From: Ascaphus truei
Lineage: Eukaryota > Chordata > Amphibia > Anura > Ascaphidae
Length of the DNA stretch: 64,000 nt
Direction: 5' to 3'
Assembly (NCBI GenBank): GCA_036426205.1
Contig: CM071570.1
Span: 50,266,984-50,330,983, forward strand
The position numbers and the translations under genes were made by a program. This document shows, piece by piece, positions 20,869 through 31,975 of the stretch. How positions within the stretch are numbered: position 1 is the stretch's first letter; each line of letters begins with the position of its first letter. The notes beneath the pieces were generated by a model, which did no database searches, was not told the DNA's origin, and saw only the letters and a list, made by a program, of their open reading frames with translations.

Positions 20869-23800
20869 TCATTGCCAAATCGTGGTTATCTCTATCCCTG
20901 GGATATCTGTCTGGGCCAACCAAGGCGTCCAGACTTTTAGAAATTTGGTGCCAGTGTCATTAACTAAACTCGTTAATATTTCCATCTGGCATACGTACCA
21001 TAATCTGTTTCGAATCTTGGGGATATTTGGGATCTCAGGTTGTTTCCACAATGCTGCGATCTCGCACCTCGTTGCTGCTGCGAAATGTGCAACTAGTTTG
21101 TTTCCGGCTTTGGAGAGGCCCGGCCATGGTCTGTTCAGGAGAAACAGCCATGGGTCCGGGGGAATTGCGAGATCAAAAATCCTCCAAATCTAATTTCTAA
21201 TTTCTTCCCATATTGGTGAGATTCGAGGGCACGACCACAGCATGTGTAACAGGTCGGCCGATTCTTCACACTGTTTTGGGCACAGCGGGGGGTATCCTGG
21301 CACAAACCTTGATAATTTTAGTGGGGTGAGATACCATCTCATCAGTACTTTATTTGCATTCTCCTTCAAAGTTGTGCAGATCGAGCTCTTAGCTGTCGCT
21401 TCTAATATGGCCGACCAGTCGTCCTCCTCCAGTTCCTCTCCTAGGTCTGTTTCCCATCTGACTCTGTACGTCGGTTTTTGCCGTTGTTGTGCACTCCCCG
21501 AACCGACCACCTCCTCATACATCTGCGATGTAAGTCCCCGTGTGTCTGTTTCTGTCAGACAGAGCTTTTCAAATGTAGTTAAGGGGGAGTGGGGGGAATT
21601 TTTGTTATAGTATGCTCTGATCTGAAGGTATCGGAAAAATATGGAGTGTGGGATGTTTTTATTTGATCTGATTTGTTCAAATGATTTGATTTAGCTTTGT
21701 CTACCGTCTAGATCTCTTAACCTAAGGTATCCATATTTTCTCCAGATAGTTGCTGCGCCTTCCGCTAGACCTGGCGCAAAGGCAGGATTGTCCCATAGCG
21801 GGGAGATCAGTGAGTGTTTAGAGGTTAATGTGTGTTTAAATTTGGAAGTCTCCCAAATCGACAATGAGTTAGCCATCGAGAAAAGCGGCCATCCAGCTAG
21901 CCTAGTAGCTGTTTTAGGTAGCCAAAGCAGATTGTTTAACTCCAATGGGGAGCAAACCGTTTTTTCCAGATCTACCCATCTTTTCAATGCTGGGTTAGTC
22001 TGCCATTGTGTAAGTTGACACAATTGTGCCACTTTATAGTAAGATAACAGGCAAGGTACCGCTAGGCCACCCGTCCGGATGGTTCTTTTCATAATTGTCT
22101 TGTTTACTCTCGGTTTTTTCCCTCCCCATATGAAGTTGGAGATTTCAGACTGAAGTGAGAGTATGTCCTTCAGTCTCAGTGGCACTGGTAGTGTCTGAAA
22201 TAGATAGAGGATACGGGGGGAGGATATTCATCTTTACGCTATGTATCCTACCTATCCAGGAGATCCTGTGGGGCATACACTTTCTTAGGTCCTCTTTCAA
22301 GGTTCGAATCAGTTTGGGATAATTTGCTTCGTAGATGCCTTTGTAATCCTTAGGGATCTGGACTCCTAGGTATTTGAGATTTTTTTTGTTGAAAATTGAA
22401 ATTGAAGTTCAGACTCAATCATTTTTGTGTTTCTTTTGAGAGGCTTATATTCAGGGCCTCAGATTTGGTTTGATTTATTTTAAATCCGGATATTCTATGA
22501 AATTTTTCTAACAGATCAAATAGGTTTGGCAGAGAGGTAATGGTTTTGGAAATCAATAGCAAGATGTCGTCGGCGTACAGGGCCACCTTATGGGATTGCG
22601 AATGTATAGTTTTTCTTTTCACATTTATCGAATGTATAGTAATCCCTGAAATATTCGTGTTGTTACGGATCTGCGCTGCTAGAGGTTCCATACATAGGGC
22701 GAATAGGAGGGGATATAATGGGCACCCTTGTCTTGTGCCGCTTTTAATTTGGAATCTGGTTGACGGGAACCCTGGTGTATAACCCTTGCAGTGGGGCATG
22801 AGTATAGCGACATTATCGCGTCACTCACCCGTTCCCCAAAACCGAAGGCCCCGAGCGTCTGTTTTAAATATGGCCAGTCAATCCTGTCAAACGCTTTTTC
22901 TGCATCCAGACTTAACATCATAATTTGTATCTTCTGTATATTGGCTATCTCTACCAGATCAATGATTCATCGGGTGTTGTCCGCATCTTGTCTATATTTA
23001 ATAAAGCCGACTTGATCTGGATGTATCAGTCTGGGCAGGATATGACTCAATCTATTGGCCAGTAATTTGGCGTAAATTTTAATATCTGTGTTAATTAGGA
23101 AGATTGGACGATAACTTTTGCAATCCTGCGGATATTTTCCTGGTTTATAAATCAGTGATATAGACGCCAAGAGCATCCGCTCCGGAAACAGAGCTCCCGC
23201 TAAAACAGCATTAAACATTCGGAGCAACCATGGGGCTAGGTTCTTATTGAACTTCTTGTAGTAGAGCCCCGAGAAGCCATCTGGGCCGGGGGCCTTTGAA
23301 GGCTTGAGGTCTTTGATAACCTGGGACAGTTCCTCTAATGTGAATTCCGCTCCCAAGACCTCTCTGTTTAGCTCGCTTAGGCCTGTCGGGTTTGAGCTTG
23401 CCAGAAAATCTTCTACAGCTCTTGTAGTTTTAGAGTTATGTGCCACTTTCTCCCCGTTATATAGGTTTTCATAGACTTGTCTAAATTCCTCGACTATGTT
23501 TTTAGTGTTGGCTGTGGTGGTTCCATTTTTTAAGCGGATCGCTTGTATATTATAGTTTGACTGTGTGGTTTTTAATTTGTGTGCTAGAATGGTATCTGGC
23601 CTGTTTGCCTTTTCATAGCATTTCCTCTTTGACCAGCTCAGGGATTTGTCCACCTGAGAGGCCATCAGTAGGTTGAGTTCAATTGTGGTATTTGTTATCT
23701 CAATTAGAGCCTGGGGGTCTGATCTTTTTTTGTGTCCTGACATGAGGATATGTAGTTTGGATTGGAGCGCCACAATCTTATTGTTTCTCTACCTTTTCCT

Positions 23801-24705
23801 TCTGGATGCTATCCCGATTAGTGTGCCCCTTATGGTTGCTTTATGGGCCTCCCATAAAGTGGAATGGGCACTCACTGTCCCATAATTTATAGTAAAGAAT
23901 TGGTTAATCTCCTCACCTACCAGGTCACATATGTCTGGGATTTTTAGAAGTGATTCATTCAGCTTCCAGTTTGCACCCGGTCTATCAGAACGAATTTGGT
24001 TGCACCTCAGCTCTATTGGCGCATGGTCAGACCATGAAATATCATGAATCCCTGCGTGGGAGACCAAAGGGACCAGTCTACTAGCGATGAAGAAGTAGTT
24101 GATTCTGCTGTTTGCGTCGTGGGGATGGGAGTAAAAGGTATAGTTTTTCTCCGTGGGGTGGAGTTCCCTCCATATATCGATTAGCTGTTTTTTTTTAGGC
24201 CTATCTTTAAGGCATCTAATACCTTTTTCCGGGAATTTCTAGCAACTCCAGTTCTGTCCATTTTCGGGTTGAGTGTCAGATTAAAGTCTCCTGCAAGGAT
24301 AATATGGCCCATGGCAACTTGATTTAGTTTCTGAAAAAATTCTCGGAAGAAGTCAGGACTCTGCTCGCAAGGAGCGTAGATTGAGGCCAGTGTTATTGGC
24401 TGTTCTTGGATCGTCCCAACCACTATTAGGAATCTGCCATCATTATCTTTTCTGAGTGTCTATAAGACAAATGGGACTCTATTATGGAAGATAATGCCCA
24501 CCCCTCTTTTTTTTTCAGCAGCAGATGCTAGATAGAATTGTGAATATTGTTTGTCTAGATATTTGGGTGAGCTGCTGCGGCTGAAGTGCGTTTCTTGGAT
24601 AAGAATAATGTCAGCCTGTTTTCCTTTATAATCTGTAAATGCTACTTTCCTTTTCGTGGGGCTGTTAAGGCCCTTTACGTTTTTAGATATAATATTTATG
24701 GCCAT
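20869..24705 (-). pseudogene. L1 ORF2 (endonuclease and reverse transcriptase), broken
   Basis: It starts at MAINIISKNVKGLNSP (24705), the classic L1 endonuclease N-terminus. ILIQETHF, GVGIIFHN and ILAGDFNLTL follow, then SDHAPIEL near 24025. The RT part shows KAPGPDGFSGLYYKKF and the LIYKPGK block (about 23100-23300), LDAEKAFDRIDW (22900), GTRQGCPLYPLLFAL (22720) and LYADDILLL (22570). A region beginning FIWGGKKPRV (about 22130) and a Cys-rich C-terminal part with CPKQCEESADLLHMLWSCP (about 21270) complete it. At least five frame changes or stops separate these pieces, so no functional enzyme can be made from this copy. Confidence 0.9.
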
Positions 24706-26641
24706 TTACATGATGCAGTATTCGGGCAGCTTCCTTTGATGGTATCGTTTTTGTGTTTGCTACCTATATAGTGTAGAGTGGCATGTGGGTGTATTCCTAG
24801 GATCACCATACGAGAGGACCATCGCTTCTCACCAATGGAGGGGTCTCGCGCCTCAGGGAGGAGGGAAGGGAGGGATGGGGGGCGGGGGAGGAACCAAAAA
24901 AATGCACAAAATTAAAAATAAAAAGTATAGAGCGTGTCTGGGTATGACCAGAGTCGGCTCCCTTGCCCCTAGTTTGGACAACCACCCGGTCCCTCTCCAG
25001 GAGGCGACCAGGTATTCTTGGAGCTGTCCACAAAAGGACTAAATGGTACTCATGAGATAACTCCATGAGTCCCCTCATGAGACGCCGGCGAACTACCAAA
25101 GCTAGCTCGCACCGGCATTTTTGAATGAAATGGATTGCGGCACAATGACCCATTATAGTGCAAATCAACAAACAAAATGAACTTTAACATAACTTAGCTG
25201 TATCTCAGCCAATGTGCTCGGATGCTCGGAGATCCCCCGCCTGTTAGCAATCACCGCCTCCTCTTTTCTTTTGTTACTTCCCCTCTCCTCTTTTTTTTGA
25301 GCCCAAATTATAGAGGTATCTGTTTATTGTACAGTATAAGGGGGGCAGAGTTCTCCTTTCCCTATACGTTATTGTATGCTGTTGCTAAGGGTCACCTTGG
25401 TCTTTCCGTGTGCATGTGGTGTGTGGTGTTGTAAGCCAGTGTGGCTTTTGGCTTTGTTACCTCTCAGTAAGACTTATGTACCGTCTCTCTGTGGCCCTTG
25501 ATTGCGAATTCGGGGTTAGGTAGAGGTTTGTTCTTCCGTCAGACAGAAGTATGTAAGAATAGGGTCCCACCGCAGGCATCTCCGAGCATCCAATCCCGCC
25601 TCAACTGCGTGCTGAGAAAATAAAGTGGCAATGTGAAATAACATAACTTAACAACATAATAAACCTAGGGTTGAATCACATGACAGAACTGTTTACAACC
25701 AGGACTAATATTTTGACGTCTTTCCCCCTGTTCAAGACCCGCTGGAGTTCTTTTAATGCTCCCTTCCCAGGTTATTGCATACCTAATCGATGTGTCGGGT
25801 CTGACTTCACCGCTCATCATTCAGGGACCAGCAGCCCCTCTGTCTTCTGAACCCTCCTCCCACAAGCCTGTTCGGTATAGGGATTCCCTATGCTATCCTA
25901 TAGCTATTCCCTGTGATCACCTAGGGGGATCTGCTATTCTAGACCACCACCTCCCCCTCCTAGCAACTCTAATCTGCGTCCCTTTATTTAAGGTGACCGG
26001 CTTCCCCCCGCTACTTGTGGCTGTGAGTTCTGTTCACAGGAGCTACCTGCAGCTCCCTTCACTGTGTGGCCCTTTCTCCTCTTCCCTGGTTCAGGGGTCT
26101 ACTCCATTAAAACACTGTTAATATTTCTTGCCCCTAGTGCTCCCCCCCCTCCTTGTAGGCCCTGCAGTGTCTGAGCGACCCCTATCTCTTCTCATCACGA
26201 GCTTACTTTGGCTGCTAACAGGCTCGCGTCTCCCCCCTCGCTAGCCCGATCCCGTGACTGTCCCTTCCGTGGATGGAACACCCGGAGATCAGCTGCTCCG
26301 GAGACTGTCAGCCCCGGGGAGTCCTGTGATCAGAGGGGGGGGGGGGGGGGCCCGGCTGTTCCTGTGTCGCCCGTGTGAGGATGGTCCTGTGTCGCCACAC
26401 TGTGATGTCATCAATGGCGCTGCCTCCTTTCTGTTCACGCTCTCTGCTTAGGTTCCCGCCACTGACCTCTTCTGCGATGGCTGCCTTTCCCTGCTGCCTG
26501 TAGTTTCTGGAGGTGACCACCAGAGGGAGGCGATGCATTCTGTTCTATGGTTGGCCATGTTTTCTGTGAGTGGGAAATGGGGATTGTCTCCTTTAACAGT
26601 TCAATTGGTCCTGATTGACAGCATTCAGTGTGATTCTTTAT
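24706..26641. other. 1.94-kb gap between L1 ORF2 and ORF1
   Basis: No frame on the minus strand fits L1 protein. Notable are a G-run (26335-26350), a small inverted repeat (GCTCGGATGCTCGGAGAT near 25215 and ATCTCCGAGCATCC near 25578) and several GC-rich patches. Typical L1 inter-ORF spacers are tens to a few hundred bp, so this is either a lineage-specific long spacer or an old insertion. Confidence 0.55.
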
Positions 26642-27634
26642 TTATTTTTTGGCTGCCGGGGCTCCCAATCTGTTCCAGGAAGTCTCCAGCGCTGGATTGG
26701 CCTCCGATTCAAGATGAGGAGGTTGAGATGGTCCAGGGCTAGGGGTGTTTTGTTTTTGTTGAAGACCTAGCTTGCTGAGAAAAGCGTCTCCATCTTCTGC
26801 TCTCTTTAGGGTATGTGCGACCCTGTTTTTGATTACTAGGAGAGCAAATGGGAACAACCAACAATATCTTATCCCTTTATCTTGTAGGTTTCTGGTGATC
26901 AGACCTAGGTTTCTGCGTCTGGCCAGGGTAGCAGGTGAAAGGTCCTGATATACCTGGATTTTGACTCCTTCAAACTCCAGGGTTCTCTTCTCCCTGGCTA
27001 TCTGGCAAATGGAGTCTTTGATTCTGTAGTAGTGGAATCGGATGATGATATCGCACGGAGGGTCTCCTGCTTGTGGCTTGGACCACAGGGCTCTGTAGCA
27101 CCTATTTAGGTGCAGGTCCTGTGCTGTTTTACCAGGGAGCAGCTGCTCCAGACACTTCTGCATAAAGTCCTCTGGATCGCTGACTGATTCTGGGACCCCC
27201 TTGATGCGCACATTGTTTCGTTGATCCCTATTCTCTGAGTCCTCTTGTTTATCTGAGATATCCCTCATCTCTTCCTCCAACTGAGCCACTACTTTATTCG
27301 TCTGCTGCAGCGCCCTCGTTTTGTCGTCCATTTTAGTTTCAAGGGCTCCGGTCCGCTCCCCCAGCCCGTCCAGGTCCCGTCTTAGGTCCCATAGTTCTTT
27401 ACGGAAGAACTGTTTAATCTCCCCGCAAAATTCACGGAGGTCCTTTCTAGTGACCAGTTCTCGGTCATCCGGTCTCTGCGCAGACCTCTCGCTGTCGGAG
27501 TTGGACGGCATATTTGGCGTGGGTATATCTGAACTGTGTTTTGCTGCTGCCGTGGTGTTTTTGTTAAAATAGGCAGTGACCGAGGGGCCCTTTTGCTTGG
27601 CTTTTGCCCTGGTTGGCATCCCACTGTGTTCCAA
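26642..27634 (-). CDS. L1 ORF1 protein (RNA-binding chaperone)
   Basis: 330 codons, intact from ATG to stop. Residues 1-60 are basic then Ser/Pro-rich. Residues about 62-140 form a heptad-like coiled coil (LREFCGEIKQFF to LEEEMRDISDK), which drives trimer formation in L1 ORF1p. NNVRIKGVPES (139-150) opens the RRM-like domain, with IIIRFHYYRIKD near 196. The C-terminal domain has FEGVKIQVYQDLSPATLARR (about 221-240), where Arg and Tyr bind RNA in known ORF1p. The last 40 residues are Pro/Ser-rich. It acts in cytoplasmic particles with L1 RNA. It is the only L1 frame here without a break, which suggests either recent insertion with unlucky ORF2 damage or chance. Confidence 0.9.
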   Translation of the reverse strand: MEHSGMPTRAKAKQKGPSVTAYFNKNTTAAAKHSSDIPTPNMPSNSDSERSAQRPDDRELVTRKDLREFCGEIKQFFRKELWDLRRDLDGLGERTGALETKMDDKTRALQQTNKVVAQLEEEMRDISDKQEDSENRDQRNNVRIKGVPESVSDPEDFMQKCLEQLLPGKTAQDLHLNRCYRALWSKPQAGDPPCDIIIRFHYYRIKDSICQIAREKRTLEFEGVKIQVYQDLSPATLARRRNLGLITRNLQDKGIRYCWLFPFALLVIKNRVAHTLKRAEDGDAFLSKLGLQQKQNTPSPGPSQPPHLESEANPALETSWNRLGAPAAKK

Positions 27635-27775
27635 TCAATGAATCGGGCTGTGATGGGGATAAAAATGTACTTTTTGTGCCGCTTTTATTAGATATTTGTG
27701 CTGGTGTGAAGGGAGCTAGAACACTAGGCTTCCATTCACCTTGGCTTCGCGCATGCGCCTCCCGGCCGTTGTTTT

Positions 27776-30505
27776 TTTTAATGTAATTAGCTTTATGAAT
27801 TGACATTAATCTCAGGGAACATAATGTCCAATACTGATTTCGATAACATGATGTTATAAGACCTGAGTTAAGAGAGCTTTGTGGATCTAGAAAAGAGAAA
27901 GACAGACTATTCTTTGTCAGAGTCCCAAGTGCTATATACTGTAGATCAACACAAACACACCTTCAAACAATATGCAGAGAGACACCAGTGCACAAAAAAT
28001 GGTCTCCCTTCAGATTCCTAGAAAATATGCTAATAGGAGTAATTAGCATATCCAATTATAATATTTTCCAGGTATCACAGGTATGCCCATCTTTCAGGTT
28101 CTGAAGTTCTGGGTGAATCGAATATGCAAATAGTGGCTGTCAGAGGCATTGCATCCATACGTTGGTACTGTATGTGATTGGCATTTGAAAAATGTATCCG
28201 TGAATATTTACACTTGCGAATATTTGTGGTGAATTCGAATAATTGACCCTTTTCTAGTAACAGGCATATATTTAATCAATGGGCAGATCTTGTTTGATCA
28301 AAGCAGTAAAACTGGTTCGGTAATGTTGTCCTTTATTAACATATGTTTATTGAAGGGAACTAAGCCACTGTGTTATATGGAACCATAATACCAACAACCA
28401 TGCAAAACTGTGCTTGTATTACTTTACCACCTGTGGTTTGCCACAACACAAGCTAATGTACCTGCCTAATGACTCTGGATGTTCTGATGTGAACATTGGA
28501 CAAGGAATACAAATGGTAAGTGGACTGAAGTTCACTTCAACTTAAATAGATCAAACTAGCCCCTCTGCAAAATAAAGACTGAAATCTCCCAGAACCTGAC
28601 TTCCTTCCTATATTCACAAATCTTGGAGTAGGTCATGGCGCACTCTCACCATGAGGTTGCAGAACATTATTTTTCAACATGCATCATATTACATGTCTCT
28701 TAGTAAAACAGCGGTACTGTCTGTTAATATTGAATGCACGCCACACCAGTGTCATAAAAACATTGAGGCGTTGGGTCCATTATGACTGTACTTGGTTAAG
28801 ACTGTAAATGGATTGGCAAATAAAAAGTAGAACATTTTGCTTCATGAAAGCAAGGGAAATAATAGAATAACAATGAACAATTAAGTTGTTGTCCTACCGA
28901 ACATCTGGAATAAGCTTTTTAGTCAGATTTGACAATACCACTATGTTCCTTCCCTTTTTACCCCAAGCTTCAATGCCAATATCCTTGAATAAAAGCAATA
29001 ATGACATTTGTTTATGTCATAGCTCAGGGCATTGATATATGGGTGCTAGACGCAAATGAAGACAATTTGTTCCAGATGTCGCATTTAAAAAAAATCTGAA
29101 TTATTTTCCATGAACACTGAACTTTTTCCCCTTTTATGTTCTAAATGTTTTATCTCCAAAGTCAATTAATTTAATTGCCATTTTAGTTGCAATAAACAAG
29201 ACCTAACATGTTTAAAACCAAGAAAAACCAAGTGTGTGTAGGTTAATGCAACTAAATGTAATTTTATGACATAACAATAATAGGTATTCGAATTAGAGAT
29301 ACTGTAAGTAATTGCCTCAATATTTTGGTCTTGTTTCTAGAAAAAATCATGTTTTGGTTTTGCATCTGGTTTTATCTATGGATTTGTGTTTAGATTATGA
29401 ATTTTTGGGGCAATTTCCAATATAAAGACAAAATTGCTGGAAACAATACAATTGTTAGGATATACCTTAGGTAAGAATTGTATGCAAACAGGAGTAACAA
29501 AACAAAATGCAACAACATATTGAAAGAAAATCTAGTATTATGATGAACCAAGCATATCGGTAGTAATGCAGATGAAAATGACAATTTATGCGCAGATAGA
29601 CACTTCAAAACATGTATCGGAAAAAAGGGAAAAAATGACAGTTATTATAAAGTGAAAAATGTTCAAAAGTCAGTGAGCACAGAGGTACAGTATTGCTACT
29701 AAATAAATAAGAATAATTTAAAAAAGAGTGCAAGTGCTAACAAAACAAAATACATAACTTAAAGTATACTTGTTCAAAAGGAACTCTCTCATATCTCTCA
29801 AAGTTGCCAGTGAATGTCAGTGCACAAACAGAATCCTCAGATGTGATATAAAAAAGATATAAAAGGCAAACATAGTGCAACACAGCAATGACTTTAAACC
29901 ATAAATTGGTTAGGTGGATGTATCTCAATCAATGTTTAAGATGAAATAAGGCGTAAAAAAATCGTCATCAGGCATGCTTTCATGTGATTAAGTTTGTATG
30001 AGTGAAATGCATAGGATTATCTGTTTTGCAATTAAATCTAGAGCAGGCGACCCGAGGAGACGTCTTTGCATCTGATCCTGGTTGTGGTCTTCACGTGTGT
30101 TTACATTGCAGTTTTTTTGAGTGTGTATTTCTCATTTTAATCAATTGTGTTTATTATAAATTGTGTTACGCTATGTGGATTTTCTGTTCTTTTTAACGGC
30201 ATCCCCAACTGGTTCACAGAGGAACATCTAATTGAGAGAACGCTTCTTCCACCAGTATCAGCTGATCATTCATTATACTGTACATCCGCTTACCACAATT
30301 ACGATTTAAAGTCATTGCTGTGTTATGCAAAAATATCATTTTTATTGCTTGTTGTGACTGGAACTTCTGCAAGAAATGTAATATTTCAAAGAAGATTTAA
30401 TATTTCAAAGTTAGATTTAATAGCTTGTTCTCTATAGTTCCATTTCAGTTTTAGTAAGCAGGATAGCAAGTATTTCAAGTTTTCAAAATCCAGCAGAGCT
30501 AAAAT
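27776..30505. other. AT-rich stretch without a supported gene
   Basis: About 27925-28250 appears to be a minus-oriented, diverged relative of 47990-48260 (shared CCCAAGTGCTAT, CAGTGCACAAAA, TTCTGGGTGAATCGAA order). The remainder up to 30.5 kb shows no frame, repeat partner or RNA gene that I can support. Confidence 0.4.
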
Positions 30506-30543
30506 AAGTTTAAATTATCTTAATTCATGATTCAAGAAAGGCA

Positions 30544-30592
30544 TCACATGGTATATCTACCAATCCGATTGGTGGGTGTACCATGTGATTGC
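30544..30592. promoter_or_regulatory. CCAAT-bearing palindrome 1
   Basis: CACATGGTATA...CCAATC is mirrored as GATTGG...GTACCATGTG around 30568. It places CCAAT boxes on both strands about 200 bp before a TATA-like site. A variant follows at 30704-30752. Confidence 0.5.
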
Positions 30593-30703
30593 TTCAATTT
30601 TGTTTTTCCTGAAGTTACATCACCTTAAACGGAAGGAAGTGTATGCCACCTGATTGGCTGGCTTCCCTGCCTTTAAGATGTCACATCCTTAAAAAAATGG
30701 AAG

Positions 30704-30752
30704 CTGTCACATGGTAATTCAACCAATCGGATTGGGGTATACCATTTGACAG
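30704..30752. promoter_or_regulatory. CCAAT-bearing palindrome 2
   Basis: TGTCACATGGTAATTCAACC then AATCGGATTG then a mirrored half ending CCATTTGACA. It is the same design as 30544-30592, about 160 bp downstream, and 20 bp before the TATA-like site. Confidence 0.5.
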
Positions 30753-30770
30753 TAAATGTGATGTCTCATG

Positions 30771-30782
30771 CCTTATATAAGG
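30771..30782 (+). promoter_or_regulatory. TATA-like site CCTTATATAAGG
   Basis: A perfect 12-bp palindrome containing TATATAA, downstream of two CCAAT palindromes. It would place a transcription start near 30800-30810. It resembles, but is two bases longer than, an SRF CArG box. Promoter function is inferred from arrangement only. Confidence 0.45.
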
Positions 30783-30923
30783 CCTGTCCCATCTCATTTG
30801 AGCCCAAGAAGCCATCGGAGCAACATCTCCGGGACCCTTTGGATTACAAAGAATAGAAGAAAGAATAAATTGTAGAAGAACTGAAGAACTCACCGGAGAC
30901 ATCTCTTCAATCAACAGAGGATT

Positions 30924-31011
30924 ATGGACTTCATCAGGCTGTTGAGGACCATTGTGTTGTGGGTCAAGAGTTGGTGCTGCAGTAGGATGACGAGGGTGAT
31001 TCCCGTCAAAG
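30924..31011 (+). pseudogene. Exon-like block 1 of fold-back element, donor AG|GTAAGA
   Basis: A block ending at a consensus 5' splice site (AG|GTAAGA at 31011/31012). In one frame it reads VEDHCVVGQELVLQ then a stop. The mirrored arm (about 33705-33790, minus) reads EDHCFVGQELLVSQLDEVDE in the matching frame. Conservation of that frame across diverged arms suggests an ancestral coding exon with an acidic end. No protein family is recognised. Confidence 0.35.
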
Positions 31012-31201
31012 GTAAGAAACACATTGATTGGCTTTTATTTAATTGTGTATTTTTTTTAAGGTTGCACATTGACTGGGAATGTGTTTATCTATGCCCCTTT
31101 CTGGCTATAGATATGGACAGTGACAAGTAATGCATGTTTTGGAAAATTATGTTTTTATTTCATTGTAATGTATTGTATTTGGTGCTTCATTATTTTTTAG
31201 C

Positions 31202-31405
31202 TTGCCCATTCATTGTGGCAATCCATGTCCATATTGTGGGCATGATTTACCACAGTCACAGTCAATGGCTTTATTGTTAAATGATTGTTTTTATTTAAAT
31301 GTTATGTGTTTTATTTTGTGGTTCTTTTTTTTTAGGTTGCCCATTTATTGTCATTGTGGCAATCCATGCCCAGATTGTGGGCATGATTTACCACCGCGAC
31401 AATAA
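31202..31405 (+). pseudogene. Duplicated Cys-rich (zinc-ribbon-like) exon blocks
   Basis: 67 codons contain two copies of one motif in the same frame: LPIHCGNPCPYCGHDLP and LPIYCHCGNPCPDCGHDLP. Each copy directly follows a pyrimidine tract and TTTAG (acceptor-like). The pattern C-x-C-G-x2-C-P-x-C-G resembles metal-binding knuckles. In the inverted arm the minus strand reads LPIYCKCGYS (about 33670) and LPIDYQCGYLCPRCWLG (about 33580), recognisable relatives. The stretch between copies is hydrophobic and is probably intron. Function unknown; metal binding is inference. Confidence 0.4.
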
Positions 31406-31477
31406 ATGGGTAGAAGGGGTGGGGTTAGTTGCTGGGGATAAGGGGTTTGTTAACAGTAGTTAGTTTTTTTTATTTTA

Positions 31478-31540
31478 ATGTTGCTGCCCACGGAAGACTC
31501 AGAGGACGTGAAGGAAGAGGATGGCCTTCATCCTGGCATG
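31478..31540 (+). pseudogene. Acidic exon-like block with donor GGGTAAGT
   Basis: MLLPTEDSEDVKEEDGLHPG followed by a consensus donor (GG|GTAAGT near 31540). It could be a further exon of the gene remnant at 30924-31405. The frame after the donor continues as hydrophobic, intron-like sequence. Confidence 0.3.
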
Positions 31541-31799
31541 GGTAAGTACAACTTAAATTTAATTTATGCTGGCTGGGAATTGTTTTTTTTATTTGTTGGG
31601 ACATTAGAGGGGATTATAGGGGTGGGGATGTATTTTGTTATGTATTGTAATGGTTTTTTAAATGGGGAAAAGCGTTATTAGGCAACTTTGGCTAATAGCA
31701 CTTTTGCCCATTCGTGTGTTTTTGTTGGTTGAGGGAGTGGGTGAACGGGGTAGGTGCCCCGGGGTGGGTGTTTAGGCCTTTTGACAGGGTAGCACTATA

Positions 31800-31856
31800 C
31801 GTTAACCCCTTGATTACCTTAGCGGTTGTAACCACAAAGGTAATCAAGGGGTTACC
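31800..31856. repeat. Hairpin (AACCCCTTGATTACCTT arms)
   Basis: About 21-bp arms around a short loop. The same words (AACCCCTT, TACCTTAGCGGTT) recur in the hairpin at 31937-31975 and, diverged, near 33270-33300. Confidence 0.7.
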
Positions 31857-31936
31857 CCCTTCTGCAACCCCCTGGGCAATTATAAGCTTCACCCACCCCC
31901 TCTACCAGCAACAAAGCAGTGCCTGCTATTTAACCC

Positions 31937-31975
31937 CTTCAATACCTTAGCGGTTAGCCGCTAAGGTAATGAAGC
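31937..31975. repeat. Hairpin (CTTCAATACCTTAGCGG arms)
   Basis: 17- to 18-bp near-perfect arms with a 3-base loop (TTA). It shares TACCTTAGCGGTT with the hairpin at 31800-31856. Confidence 0.75.

Larger units (their letters stand above)
20429..27775 (-). mobile_element. L1-type LINE, near full length, minus strand
   Basis: Order on the minus strand: GC-rich 5' region (about 27640-27775, with GCGCATGCGC), ORF1 (27634-26642), a 1.9-kb gap, ORF2 (24705 to about 20869), 3' UTR, and an A-rich tail seen as T-runs at 20429-20470. ORF1 is open throughout and ORF2 is broken. The ORF2 span (about 3.84 kb) fits the usual L1 length of about 1275 codons. I could not find a target duplication. Confidence 0.85.

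Noticed and set aside
26254..26538. Short frames on both strands in a GC-rich patch
   Set aside because: They lie in the gap between L1 ORF1 and ORF2, cross a G-run and have no protein-like pattern.
30771..30782. SRF (CArG) site reading of CCTTATATAAGG
   Set aside because: A CArG box is CC, six A/T, GG; here eight A/T bases separate them. The position fits a TATA box better.
30681..31022. 113-codon minus-strand frame
   Set aside because: It is antisense to the promoter-like region and exon-like block of the fold-back element and has no counterpart in the inverted arm.
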